Positions 1 to 16,524 of a stretch of DNA of 64,000 nt are shown here, piece by piece. Under the pieces are notes generated by a model. It ran no database searches and was not told the origin of the DNA. It saw only the letters and a list, made by a program, of their open reading frames with translations. How positions within the stretch are numbered: the stretch's first letter is position 1; every line of letters starts with the position of its first letter. The stretch is from Nicotiana tabacum (Eukaryota > Streptophyta > Magnoliopsida > Solanales > Solanaceae). The DNA is taken from positions 99,804,826 to 99,868,825 of the forward strand of contig NC_134093.1 of NCBI RefSeq assembly GCF_000715075.1, given 5' to 3'. The position numbers were made by a program, and so were the translations under genes.

Positions 1-1508
1 CTGAGCAAAAGATTTAAATCCATCGAGTTCAGGTACATTCCCAGGTTTCACAACGAGCTAGCTGACACCTTGGCTACCTTAGCATCGATGCTTCCTTATC
101 CAACCAATATTTATATTGATCCATTAGAAATCCAAGTTCGGAATCAACACGGTTACTACAATACAATTGAGGCAGAACCATATGGTGAACCATGGTATCA
201 TGACATAAAACAATTCCTGAAAATAAGGGAATACCCATAGTATGCCAAGGGAGATCAAAAAAGAACTATATGACGGCTCGCTGGTAGTTTCTTCCTGAAT
301 GGGGAAATTTTGTACAAAAGGACCCCAGATTTAAACTTGTTGAGATGCATAGATTCCACAGAAGCCGAACGGATCATGAATAAAGTGCATTTGAGGGTAT
401 GTGGGCCTCACATGAATGGATATGTTTTGGCAAAGAAGATTCTACGGACAGGGTATTATTGACTTACTATGGAGCGAGATTGCTTCAGTTTTATTCGCAA
501 GTGTCACCAATACAAATTCATGGCGACCTGATTCACTCGCCTCCGTCGGAATTGCATCCCATGTCCTCTCCTTGGCCTTTCTTTGCTTGGGGAATGGCTG
601 TTATTGGGCCAATCGAGCCAAAAGCTTCACATGGGCATAGATTCATTTTGGTCGCCATTGATTATTTCATCAAATGGGTGGAGATAGTTACTTTCAAAGC
701 AGTCACCAAGAAAGCAGTGGTAGACTTTGTTCATTCCAACATCATGTGTCGCTTTGGTATCCCAAAGACTATTATCACTGACAATGCAACCAGTCTAAAT
801 AGTCATCTGATGAATGAGGTATGCGTGCAATTTAAAATTGTGCACCGCCATTCTACCCCTTACCGGCCAAAAGCCAATGGAGCCATTGAAGCGGCTAACA
901 AGAACATCAAGAAGATTTTTAGGAAGACGATCCAAGGGTCTAGGCAATGGCATGAAAATTTTCCTTTTGCTCTTTTGGGATACCGCACGACTGCTCGCAC
1001 ATCAGTGGGTGCAACTCCTTATTTGCTGGTATATAGAACTGAAGCTGTAATACCTGATGAAGTCGAAAATTACTCTCTCCGAATCATTGTGGAATCGGAG
1101 ATTGAAGACACTGAGTGGGTCAAGACCCGATTAGAACAGCTAATGCTAATTGATGAAAAACGACTAGCAGCAGTGTGTTTTGGCCATCTATACAAGCAAA
1201 GAATGGCACGCGCTTATAATAAAAAAGTGTGCCCAAGGCACTTTGAGGTAGGCCAGCTCGTTTTGAAACGCATCATTCCACACCAGGTAGAAGCTAAAGG
1301 AAAGTTCGCCTCGAACTGGCAAGGAGCCTACATCATCAAGAAAGTGTTACCAAAAGGGGCCTCGCACTTGGTAGATGAAGAAGGACGAGTGCTAGACATG
1401 ACTATTAATGCAAATGCAGTCAAAAGATATTATGTTAGATATATACCCATTGCGGAACTTTCACGCATGATTTTATCAGATCGAGATAACGAAGGCTACA
1501 ATTGCTAA
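1..1508 (+). pseudogene. Tat-type polyprotein 3' end: RNase H tail and integrase
   Basis: Frame 1 from base 1 encodes the end of an RNase H domain (motif HNELADTLATLA at about 50-85) and the linker to integrase. In-frame stops occur at 238-240 (TAG), about 271-273 (TGA) and about 448-450 (TGA where a Trp is expected). The frame then shifts near 510 and integrase continues to the stop at 1506-1508. The catalytic triad is visible: Asp in VAIDYF (about 660), Asp in ITDNATS (about 780) and Glu in GAIEAANKN (about 888). A conserved C-terminal segment (VEAKGKFASNWQGAYIIKKV) follows at about 1290-1345. The ATG at 399 is only the first Met of the open frame, not a real start. The integrase core looks intact but the polyprotein cannot be made in one piece. 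Confidence 0.88.
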
Positions 1509-1898
1509 CTATCCCAAATAGGTGTCACCCTTTTAAGTCGTATTTGTCTTCTTTGTTTCCCCTCTTTTTAGAACCTTTGTACTTGTAAAAAAATAAAATC
1601 TTCTGAGTTAGTGAACTACGTCCGACCTGATTCCGAAAGGATACGTAGGCAGCCTTACCCTGGGTTCGGTCCCATCACAACAAAAAATCCATATTCCCAA
1701 TACTCCAAAATTGGGGCAGAAGTTTGTTTTATTTTACGTTTTTTCTTCTGTAAAAATGGTTCCAAAAGTGTAATTCAGTTCAAGGTTCTTTTCGCCCTTT
1801 CCCTATTAGGAACTTCTGATCGATCTTTGAGAATGTTTGAAGTCCCCGTGCCAAGGGCATTTGGCAACCTTCCGCATGTAGTATCTTAGTCAAAAAAA

Positions 1899-2080
1899 AT
1901 GAGAGAGTCTTATCGGTGAAAACCCGTAAAGGCACAGTAAGGCGACAGTGAACAGAGAAATGAGAGAGTCTTATTGGTGAAAACCCAGAGGGGCACCATA
2001 AGGCGACGGTGAGTAGAGAAATGAGAGAGGTTAGTTAGAGAAAACCCGCAAAGGGCGCTACTAACCAAATGAGGGTCTTC
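1899..2080 (+). repeat. 61-bp tandem repeat, 3 copies
   Basis: Copies start with ATGAGAGAG at 1899, 1960 and 2021, a regular 61-bp period, and carry the core GGTGAAAACCC. The reverse-complement counterpart lies in element B at about 18690-18845. Confidence 0.85.
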
Positions 2081-2952
2081 GATACTCCGGCATGTGCACA
2101 ACCAAGACAGTTTCAAGATGAACATTTGCGATGGATTTTGAGAATTAGACATCTCAGACGAACCAGGCGTCTAGTCCAAAATGCATTTCATGATTCATTG
2201 AAGTCGTTACACACCTACAGATAAGTCTCTCTATTTCTCTCCCCGAAAGGGACACCTTTGGTTTAAACACAATTCCTTTTTTACTTTCAATTGCTCTTAT
2301 GTTTTTTCCATAATTTTTCTTTGAGTCCCTTTTGGTCTAATCTTGCATCAAAAGCGAAGCAAGGAAATGGTTGCAAAACTGGTTATAGTTTTCCCTTACT
2401 ACCGAGCATAATTTGGGACACATACGGTATCGACAAAGGCACGAATCCATTTGTGATCTCTTTTGATAAGCCGAACAAAGTGTCTCAAAGAAACCAAAAA
2501 GGTCGCATAAGCAAGACTTGCTTCATGGGAAAAGTTGATAAGCACTACAGACACAAACTGGTACTGGGTGCAAGACAACTAAGTTCAATTTTAAAGGAAA
2601 ATTGCCTTGCTTTAGGGACAAGGATTAGAGGCACCATGGACATCCGGGTATGAAACAATCAGGGGAAACGTCGGAAAACTGAGGTCTCCAGAAAGCGACA
2701 TAGAGTGTCTGAGCATCTCGGTACCACATTGACAGAATCGGATCTTCGACAACAGTGGCCGTAAATTCAATCCACTCAGGGCAACAAATCCAGAAACCGA
2801 CCACCATATTGAAAACTCACAAACTTCCTTTGTTTGAAGCAGGAACAAAGCAGTGCAGCATGAAGATTCTCAAAGGACGAATGTCACCAAAGGTAAGTTC
2901 CGCAAAATCTCCATTTTCATTTATTCACTACTGTTCATACAGACCATTTTCG

Positions 2953-3712
2953 TAGCTTAACCCAGGTAGAACCTTTTTTCTCCTAGGGGGATCCAACTCA
3001 TATTTTCGGGTAGAAGTACTTACTCTTCACCTAGGTTGTTTTACGTAGCTTAACCCAGGTAGAACCTTTTTCGCCTAGGGGGATCCAGCTCATATTTTCG
3101 GGTAGAAGTACTCTTCACCCAGGCCTGTTTTATGTAGCTTAACCCAGGTAGAACCTTTTTCGCCTTGGGGGATCCAACTCATATTTTCGGGTAAAAGTAA
3201 TCTTCACCCAGGCCTGTTTTACTTAGCTTAACCCAGGTAGAACCTTTTCGCCTAGGGGGATCCATCTCATATTTTCGAGTAGAAGTACTCTTCGCCCAGG
3301 CTTGCTTTTTGTAGCTTAATCTGGGTAGAACTTTTTTCGCCTAGGGGGATCCAGCTCATATTTCCGGGTAGAAGTACTCTTCACCCAGGCCTATTTTACG
3401 TAGCTTAACCCAGGTAGAACCTTTTTCGCCTAGGGGGATCCAGCTCATATTTCCGGGTAGAAGTACTCTTCGCCCAGGCTTGCTTTTCGTAGCTTAACCA
3501 AGGTAGAATCTTTTCACCTAGGGGGATCCAGCTCATATTTTCGGGTAGAAGTATTCTTCGCCCAGGCTTGCTTTTCGTAGCTTAACCTAGGTAGAACCTT
3601 TTTTCCTAGGGGGATCCAGCTCATATTTTCGGGTAGAAGTACTCTTCGCCCAGGCTTACTTTCGTAGTTTAACCCAGGTAGAACTTTTTCGCCCAAGGGA
3701 TTCAGCATTTTA
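2953..3712 (+). repeat. ~89-bp tandem array, about 9 copies
   Basis: Units begin TAGCTTAACC at 2953, 3046, 3135, 3224, 3312, 3401, 3490, 3578 and 3665 (spacing 87-93). Each contains the core CCTAGGGGGATCCA and a GGGTAGAAGTACTCTTC segment. The array is absent from the equivalent place in element B, so it expanded, or was lost, after the two copies diverged. Confidence 0.92.
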
Positions 3713-3713
3713 T

Positions 3714-4314
3714 CAGTAATACAGGGTACCAACCCCTAGTTACATTGTCTTTTAAGTAATACAGGGCACCAACCCCTGGTTACATTTTCCTTCTCCGTAA
3801 TATAGGGTGCCAACCTCTGGATACAATTCCTTCTCCATAATATAGGGTGCCAACCCCTAGTTACTTTCTTTCTCAGTAATACAAGGTATCAAACCCTGGT
3901 TACTTTCTTTCTCAGTAATACAGGGCGCAAACCCCTGGTTACATTCCTTCTCAGTAATACAGGCTTCCAACCCCTAGTTACGTTCTTTTTTCAGTAATAC
4001 AAGGTTCTAACCCCTGATTACGTTCCCTTTTCAGTAATGTAGGGCGCAAACCTCTAGTTACAATTCCTTCTCAGTAATACATGGTTTCAGCCCCCGGTTA
4101 CATTCCTTTTTCAGTAATATAGGGCGTCAATCCCTAGTTACGTTCCATTTTCAGTAATACAGAGTACGACCCCTGGTTACATTTCCTTTTCAGTAATTCA
4201 GGGTGACAACTCTTGGTTACATTTTCTTTTCAGTAATACAGGGCGCCAACCCCCGGTTACATTTCTTTTCAGTAATACAAGGCACTAACCCCTGGTTATA
4301 TTTTCTTTTAGTAA
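3714..4314 (+). repeat. ~40-bp tandem array, about 15 copies
   Basis: Units follow CAGTAATACAGGGCGCCAAC then CCCTGGTTACATTCC, repeated about every 40 bp with moderate divergence. Element B has the reverse-complement array of about 10 copies at 16939-17340. Confidence 0.9.
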
Positions 4315-4530
4315 CATAGGGTACGCCACTTCCTAGTTGATTTGAGATTAAATGCAGGATACACCACTCCCTAATATCTTTGTTAATATAGGGTACACCA
4401 TTCCCTAGTCGGATTTTTCCAATATAAGGTACACCAATCCTTAGTTGAGACATCATTTTGACAAGAAGGGTACACCATTCCAAAACAACCACCATTATCA
4501 TGTTTTCACAGGGTACACCATTCACGACAC
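4315..4530 (+). repeat. ~35-45-bp degenerate repeats with core GGGTACACCATTCC
   Basis: About six diverged units carry the core GGGTACACCATTCCCTAGT. They continue the preceding array with an altered unit. Element B contains the same type at 16525-16938 and 17341-17645. Confidence 0.75.
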
Positions 4531-5244
4531 TTTAGTGTATTTAATAATGAAGTAGTTTAGAATTTTGTTACAATAACTCACAAAATTTTTCTAGTGAAAA
4601 CTAGGGCAGAAAAATTTTGTTCGTTTGTTTGTTTTGGTGTTTGAGCAGGTTTTACCTCGAGTCACAGGGTTCAAGATGACCAAAGAAGAATTCTCAATCC
4701 AGAATAAAGAAAAGAAAAGGAAAAGAAGTGAATCCAAATGCAGAAGCAGCTGAAAAGGATATGGACCACTCAAGACATGACTAAAGTTACGAGCTTTACA
4801 TTTTTCGTTTTGATCAGAAGAAGCCGTAGAAGAATGAACTACCACATCCAGCTAGATAGCATCAAGGTTCAGATCAGAGTCTGCGTGAAGAACCAGTCAA
4901 GACTCAAGATCAAATTTTAGAAGACTTATAGATAGGAATCTTGTAACTGATAGCTGATAGGCTTGTTTAGTTTCTTTTGATCTTGATGTAATAACAAGAC
5001 CGCGGACCAGAGCCTCGACAAAACCTCACTCGACTCTCCTACTCATCATTCCACCATTCCATTCTTCCTCCTTGAACTACACATAGCTTAATTCCCTTAT
5101 AACCAGGGATATGTAGGCTATCCAAAACCAGGACTTGGTTGCACCCTTTTCTTTTATTTATTTTTCCTTTTTAAATAATAATTTGGTCAAAAATTTAGTC
5201 ACATGGCTTACCTTGTTTTTGCTTGAAAACTCCTCATGTTTCTA

Positions 5245-5261
5245 AGCAAAGAGGGGCATGT
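5245..5261 (+). other. Polypurine tract of element A
   Basis: AGCAAAGAGGGGCATG lies immediately upstream of the LTR start TGTGAGCACC. A near-identical purine-rich string precedes the 3' LTR of element B (15794-15812, reverse complement). Position and composition fit the primer for plus-strand DNA synthesis. Confidence 0.7.
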
Positions 5262-7160
5262 TGTGAGCACCTAATTTTTTACTATGCGTGAATTTCCTTT
5301 CTACTCATCTCACCAATACCTCATTTTTTACTTTTTCCACTCACACTTTCACTTTTCCCATGCACTTTCCTCACATAATCCCTCCACCAACACACACGGA
5401 CACTCACAAAAAAAAAGGAGTTTTATCTCCATCCCAAACACATACAACAAAAAGTCAAAAAATGGAGGAGGAAAGTCAAAAAGGGGAAGAGGAAAGAGGG
5501 GGACAATACGAAAAAATGGGAGTAAAAAGAGGAAGAAAGAGAGAATAAAAAGAGCACTACTTCTCATTAAAAAAAACTTAGCAACCCTTTTTTCTTCTTC
5601 TTAAAGCAGCGGAAAAAAAAAAAGAAAACGGGATAGTTCCTTCTCAAAAAAAAAAAAGATGAGCGGCCTTAGCTTCTCCAAAATCAGCACCTAAAACCCA
5701 CCCCAAAAATTATAGCAAAATCAGCTGTTAAAACAGCCAAAAATAGTAGAGAAAATCAGCTGAAAAACCAGCTACAAAACGACCACCAAACTTCCTAAAA
5801 ACAATCGCGAAATCCACAAAATAGCAGCTGAAACTTACCCCAAACACCACCAATAGGAGGTTGTTGTTGAGGTCGTCATCGAGGTTTCCGGTCAGAGGTA
5901 TTTGTTCGTAGTTTTCTGCCTTCAAGATTGGTTGGTGAGTTCTCTCTGTAATTCAATGCTTGAAATTTTTTATTAATACAATGAAGAAAGTTTTACTCCA
6001 CCAAAGGTTCGCTACATCCTTCATTTTCTGTCTAAATAAATATTTTAAGCTCTTGTTTAGTTCTTCTATGCGAATGATATGTGTTTCCATGCCACGAGTT
6101 ATTATATTATTTATGTAATTTCTTCATGCTTAGTTTTTTTTTCTGATTCAAGGCAATTGATTGATAAATTACTTAGATAACATTTTTTATAAATTGTAGT
6201 AAGATTTAATCTTCTTAGAAAGACTGAATAATGAAGATTTTATAGCCGGCAAGTGGGTTGTTAGACAAGATCATTGGGCCGTTGGGATTGTTGGATATGT
6301 TGTTAAAGGGTTGGTATTGAGCTAACATTTGTCATGATAATAATTAGAGTGTATGAGCGGTTAGGACTAATTGGACCCAGTAGATTTCTTTAAAAAGGTG
6401 CATTTGAGCTTTAATTTCCTTTGAAATATTCACTGGTCCATTAGCTTAATAACTAGAGTACATAACGTCTTCCACAATAATTATTTATCCATAATCAATG
6501 ACCTTGCAATAATCTCAAAATTAGTTTAGAAAAAAAATTCTTAATAATCGCTAGTATGCTTTAGGCGCATATTAATAAATAAATTATCATGATTATGTAC
6601 ACATTCGTGTAACATAGTTATAATTTTCAAAATTAAAATTGAAGTACGCGTTCGCGCAACTTTGGGCAAAATAATCTTAGTATAATAAAATGTTATTAAT
6701 TGTGTACACATACGCGTGATATGATTTTGGCACAATAAACAAAACGGATTCACACACGTGATTCGTTTCAAGGATAATCCCATATTTTAATGATTAAAAG
6801 CAGATAGATAAAATATAAAAATTAATCAATCACAGTTTATCCAAAATTAATTCAAGCCAAGTTGTAGTCAATAAAGCGACCGTGCTAGAACCATGGGACT
6901 CGGGGAATGCCTTACACCTTCTCCCCAGTCAACAAAATTTCTTACCCGGATTTTATTTTCGCAGACCAATAATAAATAGAGTCATCTTTCCTTTGACTAG
7001 GGATTCAAATAAAAGGTGACTTGAAACACCCAAAAATCAATTCGAAGTGGCGACTCTGTAAATAAAATAATCCTTACTCAAATTCTTCACTTTAAGTTGG
7101 AAAAACTCTTTAACCCATATAATAATATATATCTTTTTGGGGGTAAAAAGGGGTGTGACA
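5262..7160 (+). repeat. 3' LTR of element A (1.9 kb)
   Basis: Begins TGTGAGCACC after the polypurine tract and ends GGGTGTGACA at 7160. The internal segment around 6860-7100, with CTCGGGGAATGCC and CCTTACACC, matches both LTRs of element B in reverse complement. The small ORFs inside it (for example over the A- and G-rich stretch 5400-5660) are low complexity and not genes. Confidence 0.82.
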
Positions 7161-8047
7161 AAAGGATTAAAATATGGAATAAGAATATGTGTTTTTGCAA
7201 CATGTGGAGTAAGTAAAATCCAAAAATGTTCTAAAATACATACTCATCATTCACCGCATAAATATTCTTTGCATTATAATTGTTTATTACTAATGTGTAG
7301 TTTAAATTTGGTCTAAATCATTCATAAAACAAGATTTAAGTATCCAACCAAAAGACTAATTCATGAATATTACGATGGGAATATCATTCTAATAGCCACT
7401 CGTAGCAGAGACTGACCTATGTTCAAAGTAGAGGGGTCATTAGACTCTATTAACTTCGGCTAAAATTTTAGATATATATGTGTATCTATGTTGAAAATGA
7501 TTATATATTTTATGCGGAATCCTTAAGCTCAAAAGTTAAATAAGACACTGGTTGAGTAGTTCTCTCATGTGCGCCGCCACCTTCAGATCTTGGGTCCGCC
7601 TCACTCGGGAAAATACCATGAACATATACATTAAGAATCTATACAAATAAGATGAAATTCGATCAAACAGAATGAAAGAACCGGAAATTGTTGCATAGTT
7701 TATTCTTTTCAAATTGAAAATCTTTATTTTGGGAAGTTGAGAAAAGCTAAGCAGTAGAATATAATCTTTGTTTGTGTGTTCTTCACAAGTTTGAAAGATC
7801 ATCTATCGTCCATTTTTGAAGTGCATGTTTCTTTTACAAATGCTTTCTCCCATAGAATCTAATACCAATGAGTGACCACTGAATAATTACTGATAAAGAA
7901 ATGATTCTCTTCTCCTAGACCCCTATATATATATTTGCAATACTGAAAATTTTTAACAAGTTGAGCTCTTTCTATTCATAAGTTGTAAATTCTTATTATT
8001 GGGAATTTTTTCCCTTTTTAATTCCATCCAAGAATTGAGTAGGATTA
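7161..8047. other. Region between element A and the E2 start codon
   Basis: AT-rich, no coding sequence recognised. It must hold the E2 promoter and 5' leader. A GC-richer patch at about 7560-7620 looks like an old repeat fragment but I cannot assign it. Confidence 0.5.
7924..7935 (+). promoter_or_regulatory. Putative TATA box of the E2 gene
   Basis: TATATATATATT lies 113-124 bp upstream of the ATG at 8048, preceded by a short C run. Spacing would give a transcription start about 85-95 bp before the ATG. Inferred from sequence only; AT-rich strings are common here. Confidence 0.4.
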
Positions 8048-12137
<4,090 letters not shown>

Positions 12138-12798
12138 GTTGTTTTATCTCAAGAAAAGCTCGTGTGCTATATTTTGTAACAAAAGATTAATGATTTCCTC
12201 CTCCGCAGGCATGTAATAAATGCACAAAACTATAATACTTGTGAAACGAGAATTTGTCACACTTGATATATTTAACTATGGAAAATTGGTTTTAATATAT
12301 GGGCTTTTTTTTTATCTTTCTTACTAAACAATAGGAGATGTTATGGATGGAATTTCTTTGATTAGGTAACTCCTTTTTTGGCATACTTCTTTGACTTGAA
12401 TAAAAATTGTTTGGAATGATTTGAGATAAATCTCCAATAAAATTGATTTTAAGGAAGTATTTTTAGATTTCAAGAAGCTAAATGGCCAAAAGACTATTAA
12501 TTAAAAGCTCAATATGGTAAACCTACTTGAATAATCATTTTTTTGTGGACATGACAACTAAATGGGAACAAAGAAACTACTGGTATAGTACTATGTCCTA
12601 TTTTCAGTAAATTCATACTACTAATTTAACAAGTCATCTTGGATTGTAATTATACACGAACCTCATATATGCATTTTGATTTAAATATTTTAGTTAATAT
12701 ATTCACCATGCGAAAAAGATTTTCAAAAAGATTGAACGACTAATATTGATTTGATTAGCTTCCCAAACATTAAACCTAATTAAGTAGAGGACAACTAG
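12138..12798 (+). other. E2 3' untranslated region and flank
   Basis: AT-rich, no coding sequence. The transcript 3' end should lie in the first few hundred bases. Possible AATAAA-like signals are present (for example AATAAATG near 12215 and GAATAAAAA near 12399) but none is diagnostic. Element B starts at 12799. Confidence 0.5.
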
Positions 12799-12819
12799 TG
12801 TCACACCCCTTTTACCCCA

Positions 12820-12837
12820 CCCCCCCCCCCCCCCCCC

Positions 12838-12867
<30 letters not shown>
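12820..12867. repeat. Poly(C) run plus (AC)n microsatellite
   Basis: Eighteen consecutive C followed by about 14 AC units, near the end of the 3' LTR of element B. The 5' LTR has different sequence here (templated-looking filler, see findings). Confidence 0.95.
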
Positions 12868-12868
<1 letters not shown>

Positions 12869-13735
12869 GAATGTGTTATGGATTGTTGTGGGTTAAAAGA
12901 GTTTTTCCATTTGAAGTGATATTTTTAAATTAGGGATTATTTTATTATTCAGAGTCGCCATTTGGAATTTGATTTTTAGTTGTTCCAAGTCACCTTTTAT
13001 TTGAATCCTTATTCAAAGGAAGATTTGACTCTTTTATTATTGGTCTGCGAAAATAAAGTCCGGGATAAGAATTCTGTTGACCGGGGAGAAGGTGTAAGGC
13101 ATTCCCCGAGTCCCGTGGTTCTAGCACGGTCGCTTTATTGACTACAACTTAGCTTGAATTAATTTTGGATAAACTGTGATTTATTGGTTTCCATGTTTTA
13201 TCTATCCATTTTTAAAATATGAAATTTTCTTTGAAACAAATCACGTGTGTGAATTCGTTTTGTTTATTGTGCCAAAATCGTGTCACGCGTATGTGTACAC
13301 AATTAATAGCATTTTTATTATATTAAGATTGTTTTGGCCAAAGTTGCGTGAACACATACTTCGATTTTAATTTTGGAAATCACAATCATGCCACGCGAAC
13401 GTATACATAATCGCGATAAACTAATTAAAAGTGTGCCTAAAGCACTCTAATAATGTTCATTATTCTTCCTAAACTTTGAAATTATTGTGAGGCATAAGTT
13501 ATGAAAAAGTAGGCTCTATCCGGGTTAGATTATAAATAATGGTCCATTAATCTTAAAATCCATATCTAAAATCAATCCCCAGCCAAATTTGTCATAAAAC
13601 AAAAGTCCAAACCTTCTATTTTTATCAAAATAAAACACATAACCCACCTATTTTCTAGCCATGTGCAGCATGTTATTGATCAAACCAAAGAAGAATTAAA
13701 GCACCAAATGTCGACTAAAGGAAGAAACCATTTAA

Positions 13736-14999
13736 TGTGATGATGTGGGGTTGTGGGGTTGATGATTTTTATGTGATGTTGTGATATTCTTATATTTATT
13801 TTTATACCTTGTATAATTTTTTTTGTTGTTGGTAAATTGATGACAATCTGATTTATGATGAAATTGAGAGACTGTGGCTATTGCCAGGCGGATTATAAAA
13901 TAAAATATGGGTACGAGGTGTTGTGAGTAAATAATGAGGATATTGGCACGTGAATTGTCCGTGCAGTTGTGATATGAATTATGAGCACGAGGTGTTGTGA
14001 TTAAATGATAATGATATTTGGCACGTGAATTGTCCATGCAGTTGTGTTATGAAATAAGGGCACGAGGTGCCGGGAAAATATGATGATTTTATTATGGGCA
14101 CGAGGTATCGTGAAAATATGAAAAATGGATTGAGACCCGTGTTTACGAAAAATATAGAAATGGGGTGAGACCCGTATTTTTATGATTATGAAACGAGGTG
14201 TCACATGGTGACTTTTTAATTGAAAGAATTATATTCAAAATATTTATTTGAAAGGATTTTTACGTAGAAGGTATTATATGAAAGAATTATATTTGAAAGG
14301 TAATTGTTTGAGAAAATTACATTTGAAAGAGAGTTATTTGAAAGAATTATGTGTGAAAGATATTTATTTGACGGATTTGATTTATTGTGTGTAATTGTAT
14401 TTATTAATTGTTGAGCGATATTAATGGTATTTTTATTGTCTATTGTGTATATTACTGGTTGTTTTATGTTACCCTTATTGTTATCTGCTTCCTATTATTT
14501 TGTACATTATATTGCACAGGCTATTACACTAGTGAGTGTCTTGACTGTACCTCGTCTCTACTCTACTGAGGTTAGTTTTGATACTTACTGGGTACCGACC
14601 GTGGCATATTCATACTATACTTCTGCATATTTTTGTGTAAAGTCAGGTATTGGAGTTATTGAACTTGAGAAGAGTTAAAGCAGGATCGTAAGGGTTCAAG
14701 GTAGAGCTGCTTGGTCGTCGCAGTCCCTTGGAGTCTTTTCATTTCATTGTACTGTTACGTTTTAATCCAACAGTATTGTATATTCGGTCCTCGTGATCAT
14801 TTCATGTATTCAGTTAGAGTTCGTGACTCAGTACTACCAGTCTTGGGAGGTTGTACATTCATATTTGTTCCGCTGTTAGTTTTGGTTACTTATTTAATTA
14901 AAAAATAATGGCTCCAAAAATATAATTTAAATCGAATTACCTAGTCTTAGAGACTAGGTACCATTACGACGCCTGTGGTATGATTTTTGGGCCGTGACA
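13736..14999 (+). mobile_element. Foreign LTR (solo LTR or LTR fragment) inside element B's 3' LTR
   Basis: About 1264 bp absent from the other LTR of element B. It starts TGTGATGATG and ends GGGCCGTGACA. It contains repeated GGCACGAGGTG/GAGACCCGT segments and the ACTGGGTACCGACCGTGG core that I associate with Ty3/gypsy chromovirus LTRs of Solanaceae. No 5-bp direct duplication is seen (TTTAA left, CTTGT right), and host LTR sequence was lost at the site. Insertion plus deletion, or a rearranged LTR, is therefore more likely than a clean solo LTR. The ORFs over the GGCACGAGG repeats are not genes. Confidence 0.7.
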
Positions 15000-15793
15000 C
15001 TTGTTGAGACTAACTTAATCCCTTTTAAGATTCACATGTGCATGAGAGAAGAGAATACCAAGACTTATCTACTCCATTAAGAATGAGGCAAGAAAAGCTA
15101 TCACAGAACTGCTCACACCATCATCACGTAAGAAGTAAACAAAATAAGAGAAAAATCAAACAAAAAATTCAAACATCCATGACACAAGATCTAAAAATTG
15201 AAAGAAGAATAGAGTTAATATATGACCTTTAGTAAAACGACTGCTTCAATGGGTTAGAGCATTAGAATAGTCTACAATGAAGAAAATGACGTCCAAAGCT
15301 GGAACGTGAACTAAACCTCTGACCGGGAACTTCAATCGGAACTTCGACGACCTCTCACATTAACCTCAACCCGAAAATGTTGTTGTTACGGGTTGTTTTG
15401 TGGTATTGTGCGAAGCCGATTTTGGAAGGGGGGCGTTTTTGCTAGATTTTTCATTGCTTTTTGGACTACTTTCGCAACTGATTTTTTTCCCCTTTGGGAT
15501 GGATTTTTAGGTGTTTTATCGGGTCTTTTGGGGTTGTTTTGTTGTGTTTTTGAGCTGGAGTTTTCAACTGGTTCCCATGATAAAAATGTGAGTGAGTAGA
15601 AGATGGGTTGTGAGTGGGGGGACAAGCATGGAAGACAAGGAGTGGGGGACAAGGGAAAGTGGAGTGGGGAGCAAAGGAAAGTGGAGTGGGGACACGCATG
15701 GGAAGATGGGAGCGGGAAAGATGGAGTGAGAATTGAGATATTGGTGAGATGAGTGGGAAAAAATTTAAGCATGGTCAAAATTTAGTGCACACA

Positions 15794-15812
15794 GCATGCC
15801 CCTCTTTGCTTG
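15794..15812 (-). other. Polypurine tract of element B
   Basis: On the minus strand, AGCAAAGAGGGGCATG sits directly before the 3' LTR start, as in element A at 5245-5261. Confidence 0.68.
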
Positions 15813-16524
15813 GAAACATGAAGAGTTTTTAGACAAAGAAAAGATGAGCGATATAACTAATTTTTTGCCATACCATTATTCAAAAGGGAAGAGACAAGAG
15901 AAAAGAGTGAGACCGAGTCTTGGTTTGGACAGTCTACATATCCCGGGTATAAGGGAATCAAGTCGCGTGTAGTTCAAGAAGAGTGATGGAATGATGAGTT
16001 GGGGAGTCGAGTAAGGTTCCCTCGAGGCTCCGGTCTGTAGTTCTGTTATTACATCAAAATCAAAAAAAAACTAAACAAACCTATCAGATATGAGTTACAA
16101 GATTCCTATCTATAAGTCTTCTGAATCTTGATCTTGAATCTTGAATGGAGAATCATGCACACTTTTGATTTGAACCTTGATGTTCGCTAGCTGCAGGCGC
16201 TAGTTCATTCTTCTACGGCTTCTTCTAATCAAAACGGGAAATGCAAAACTCGTAACTTCAGTCAAGTCTTGAGTAGTCTATATCCATTCCATCTTCTTAT
16301 GCATTTGGATTCACTTTTTTTCCTTTTCTTTTCTTTATTCTAGATTGAGAATTCTTCTTTTGGTCATCTCGAACCATGTGCCTCGAGGTAAAACCTGCTC
16401 AGACATCAAAACAAACAAACAAACGAAATTGTTCTGCCCTAGTTTTTACTAAAATAATTTCGTGAGTTATTTGTAACAAAACTATATACTACTTCATTAT
16501 TAAAAATAATAAAAAAACAGGAAT

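Larger units (their letters stand above)
1509..5261 (+). other. Non-coding 3' region of element A between integrase and 3' LTR
   Basis: No convincing coding region. It holds tandem arrays at 1899-2080, 2953-3712, 3714-4314 and 4315-4530. The motif GGATACGTAGGCA at about 1638-1651 recurs next to equivalent parts of element B (about 19065, 22625 and 22962, opposite strand). Between the arrays, 2081-2952 and 4531-5248 show nothing I recognise, apart from matches to element B's corresponding region at about 15800-16500. Confidence 0.7.
1..7160 (+). mobile_element. Ty3/gypsy Tat-type LTR retrotransposon, 3' part (element A)
   Basis: The window opens inside the pol gene of a Tat-lineage element: end of RNase H, integrase, a 3.7-kb non-coding 3' region with several tandem arrays, a purine-rich tract and a 3' LTR. 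The 5' LTR, gag, protease and reverse transcriptase lie outside the window. The lineage call rests on the integrase type and on the long untranslated 3' region with arrays, a hallmark of Tat elements. The same sequences recur in opposite orientation at 12799-25707 (element B). Coding capacity is broken, so this copy is not autonomous. The left extent is unknown. Confidence 0.9.
12799..15793 (-). repeat. 3' LTR of element B, enlarged by an insertion
   Basis: The minus-strand end (TGTCACACCCC at 12799) and start (TGTGTGCACT read from 15793) match the LTRs of element A and the other LTR of B. It aligns to 23761-25707 except that 13736-14999 is foreign. About 286 bp present in the other LTR (24646-24931) are missing at that point. 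Confidence 0.85.

Noticed and set aside
3514..4525. Minus-strand frames over the tandem arrays
   Set aside because: Repeating peptides simply mirror the DNA repeats.
2953..4530. Regular direct repeats that could suggest a CRISPR array
   Set aside because: Units are contiguous tandem repeats without unique spacers, in a plant retrotransposon.
13732..14204. Minus-strand frames in the foreign LTR
   Set aside because: They cover GGCACGAGG-type LTR repeats and have no protein family.
15386..15778. 130-aa minus-strand frame (and its relative at 25323-25691)
   Set aside because: Same Pro/Ser-rich low-complexity part of the two LTRs of element B, with different frames between copies; not conserved as protein.
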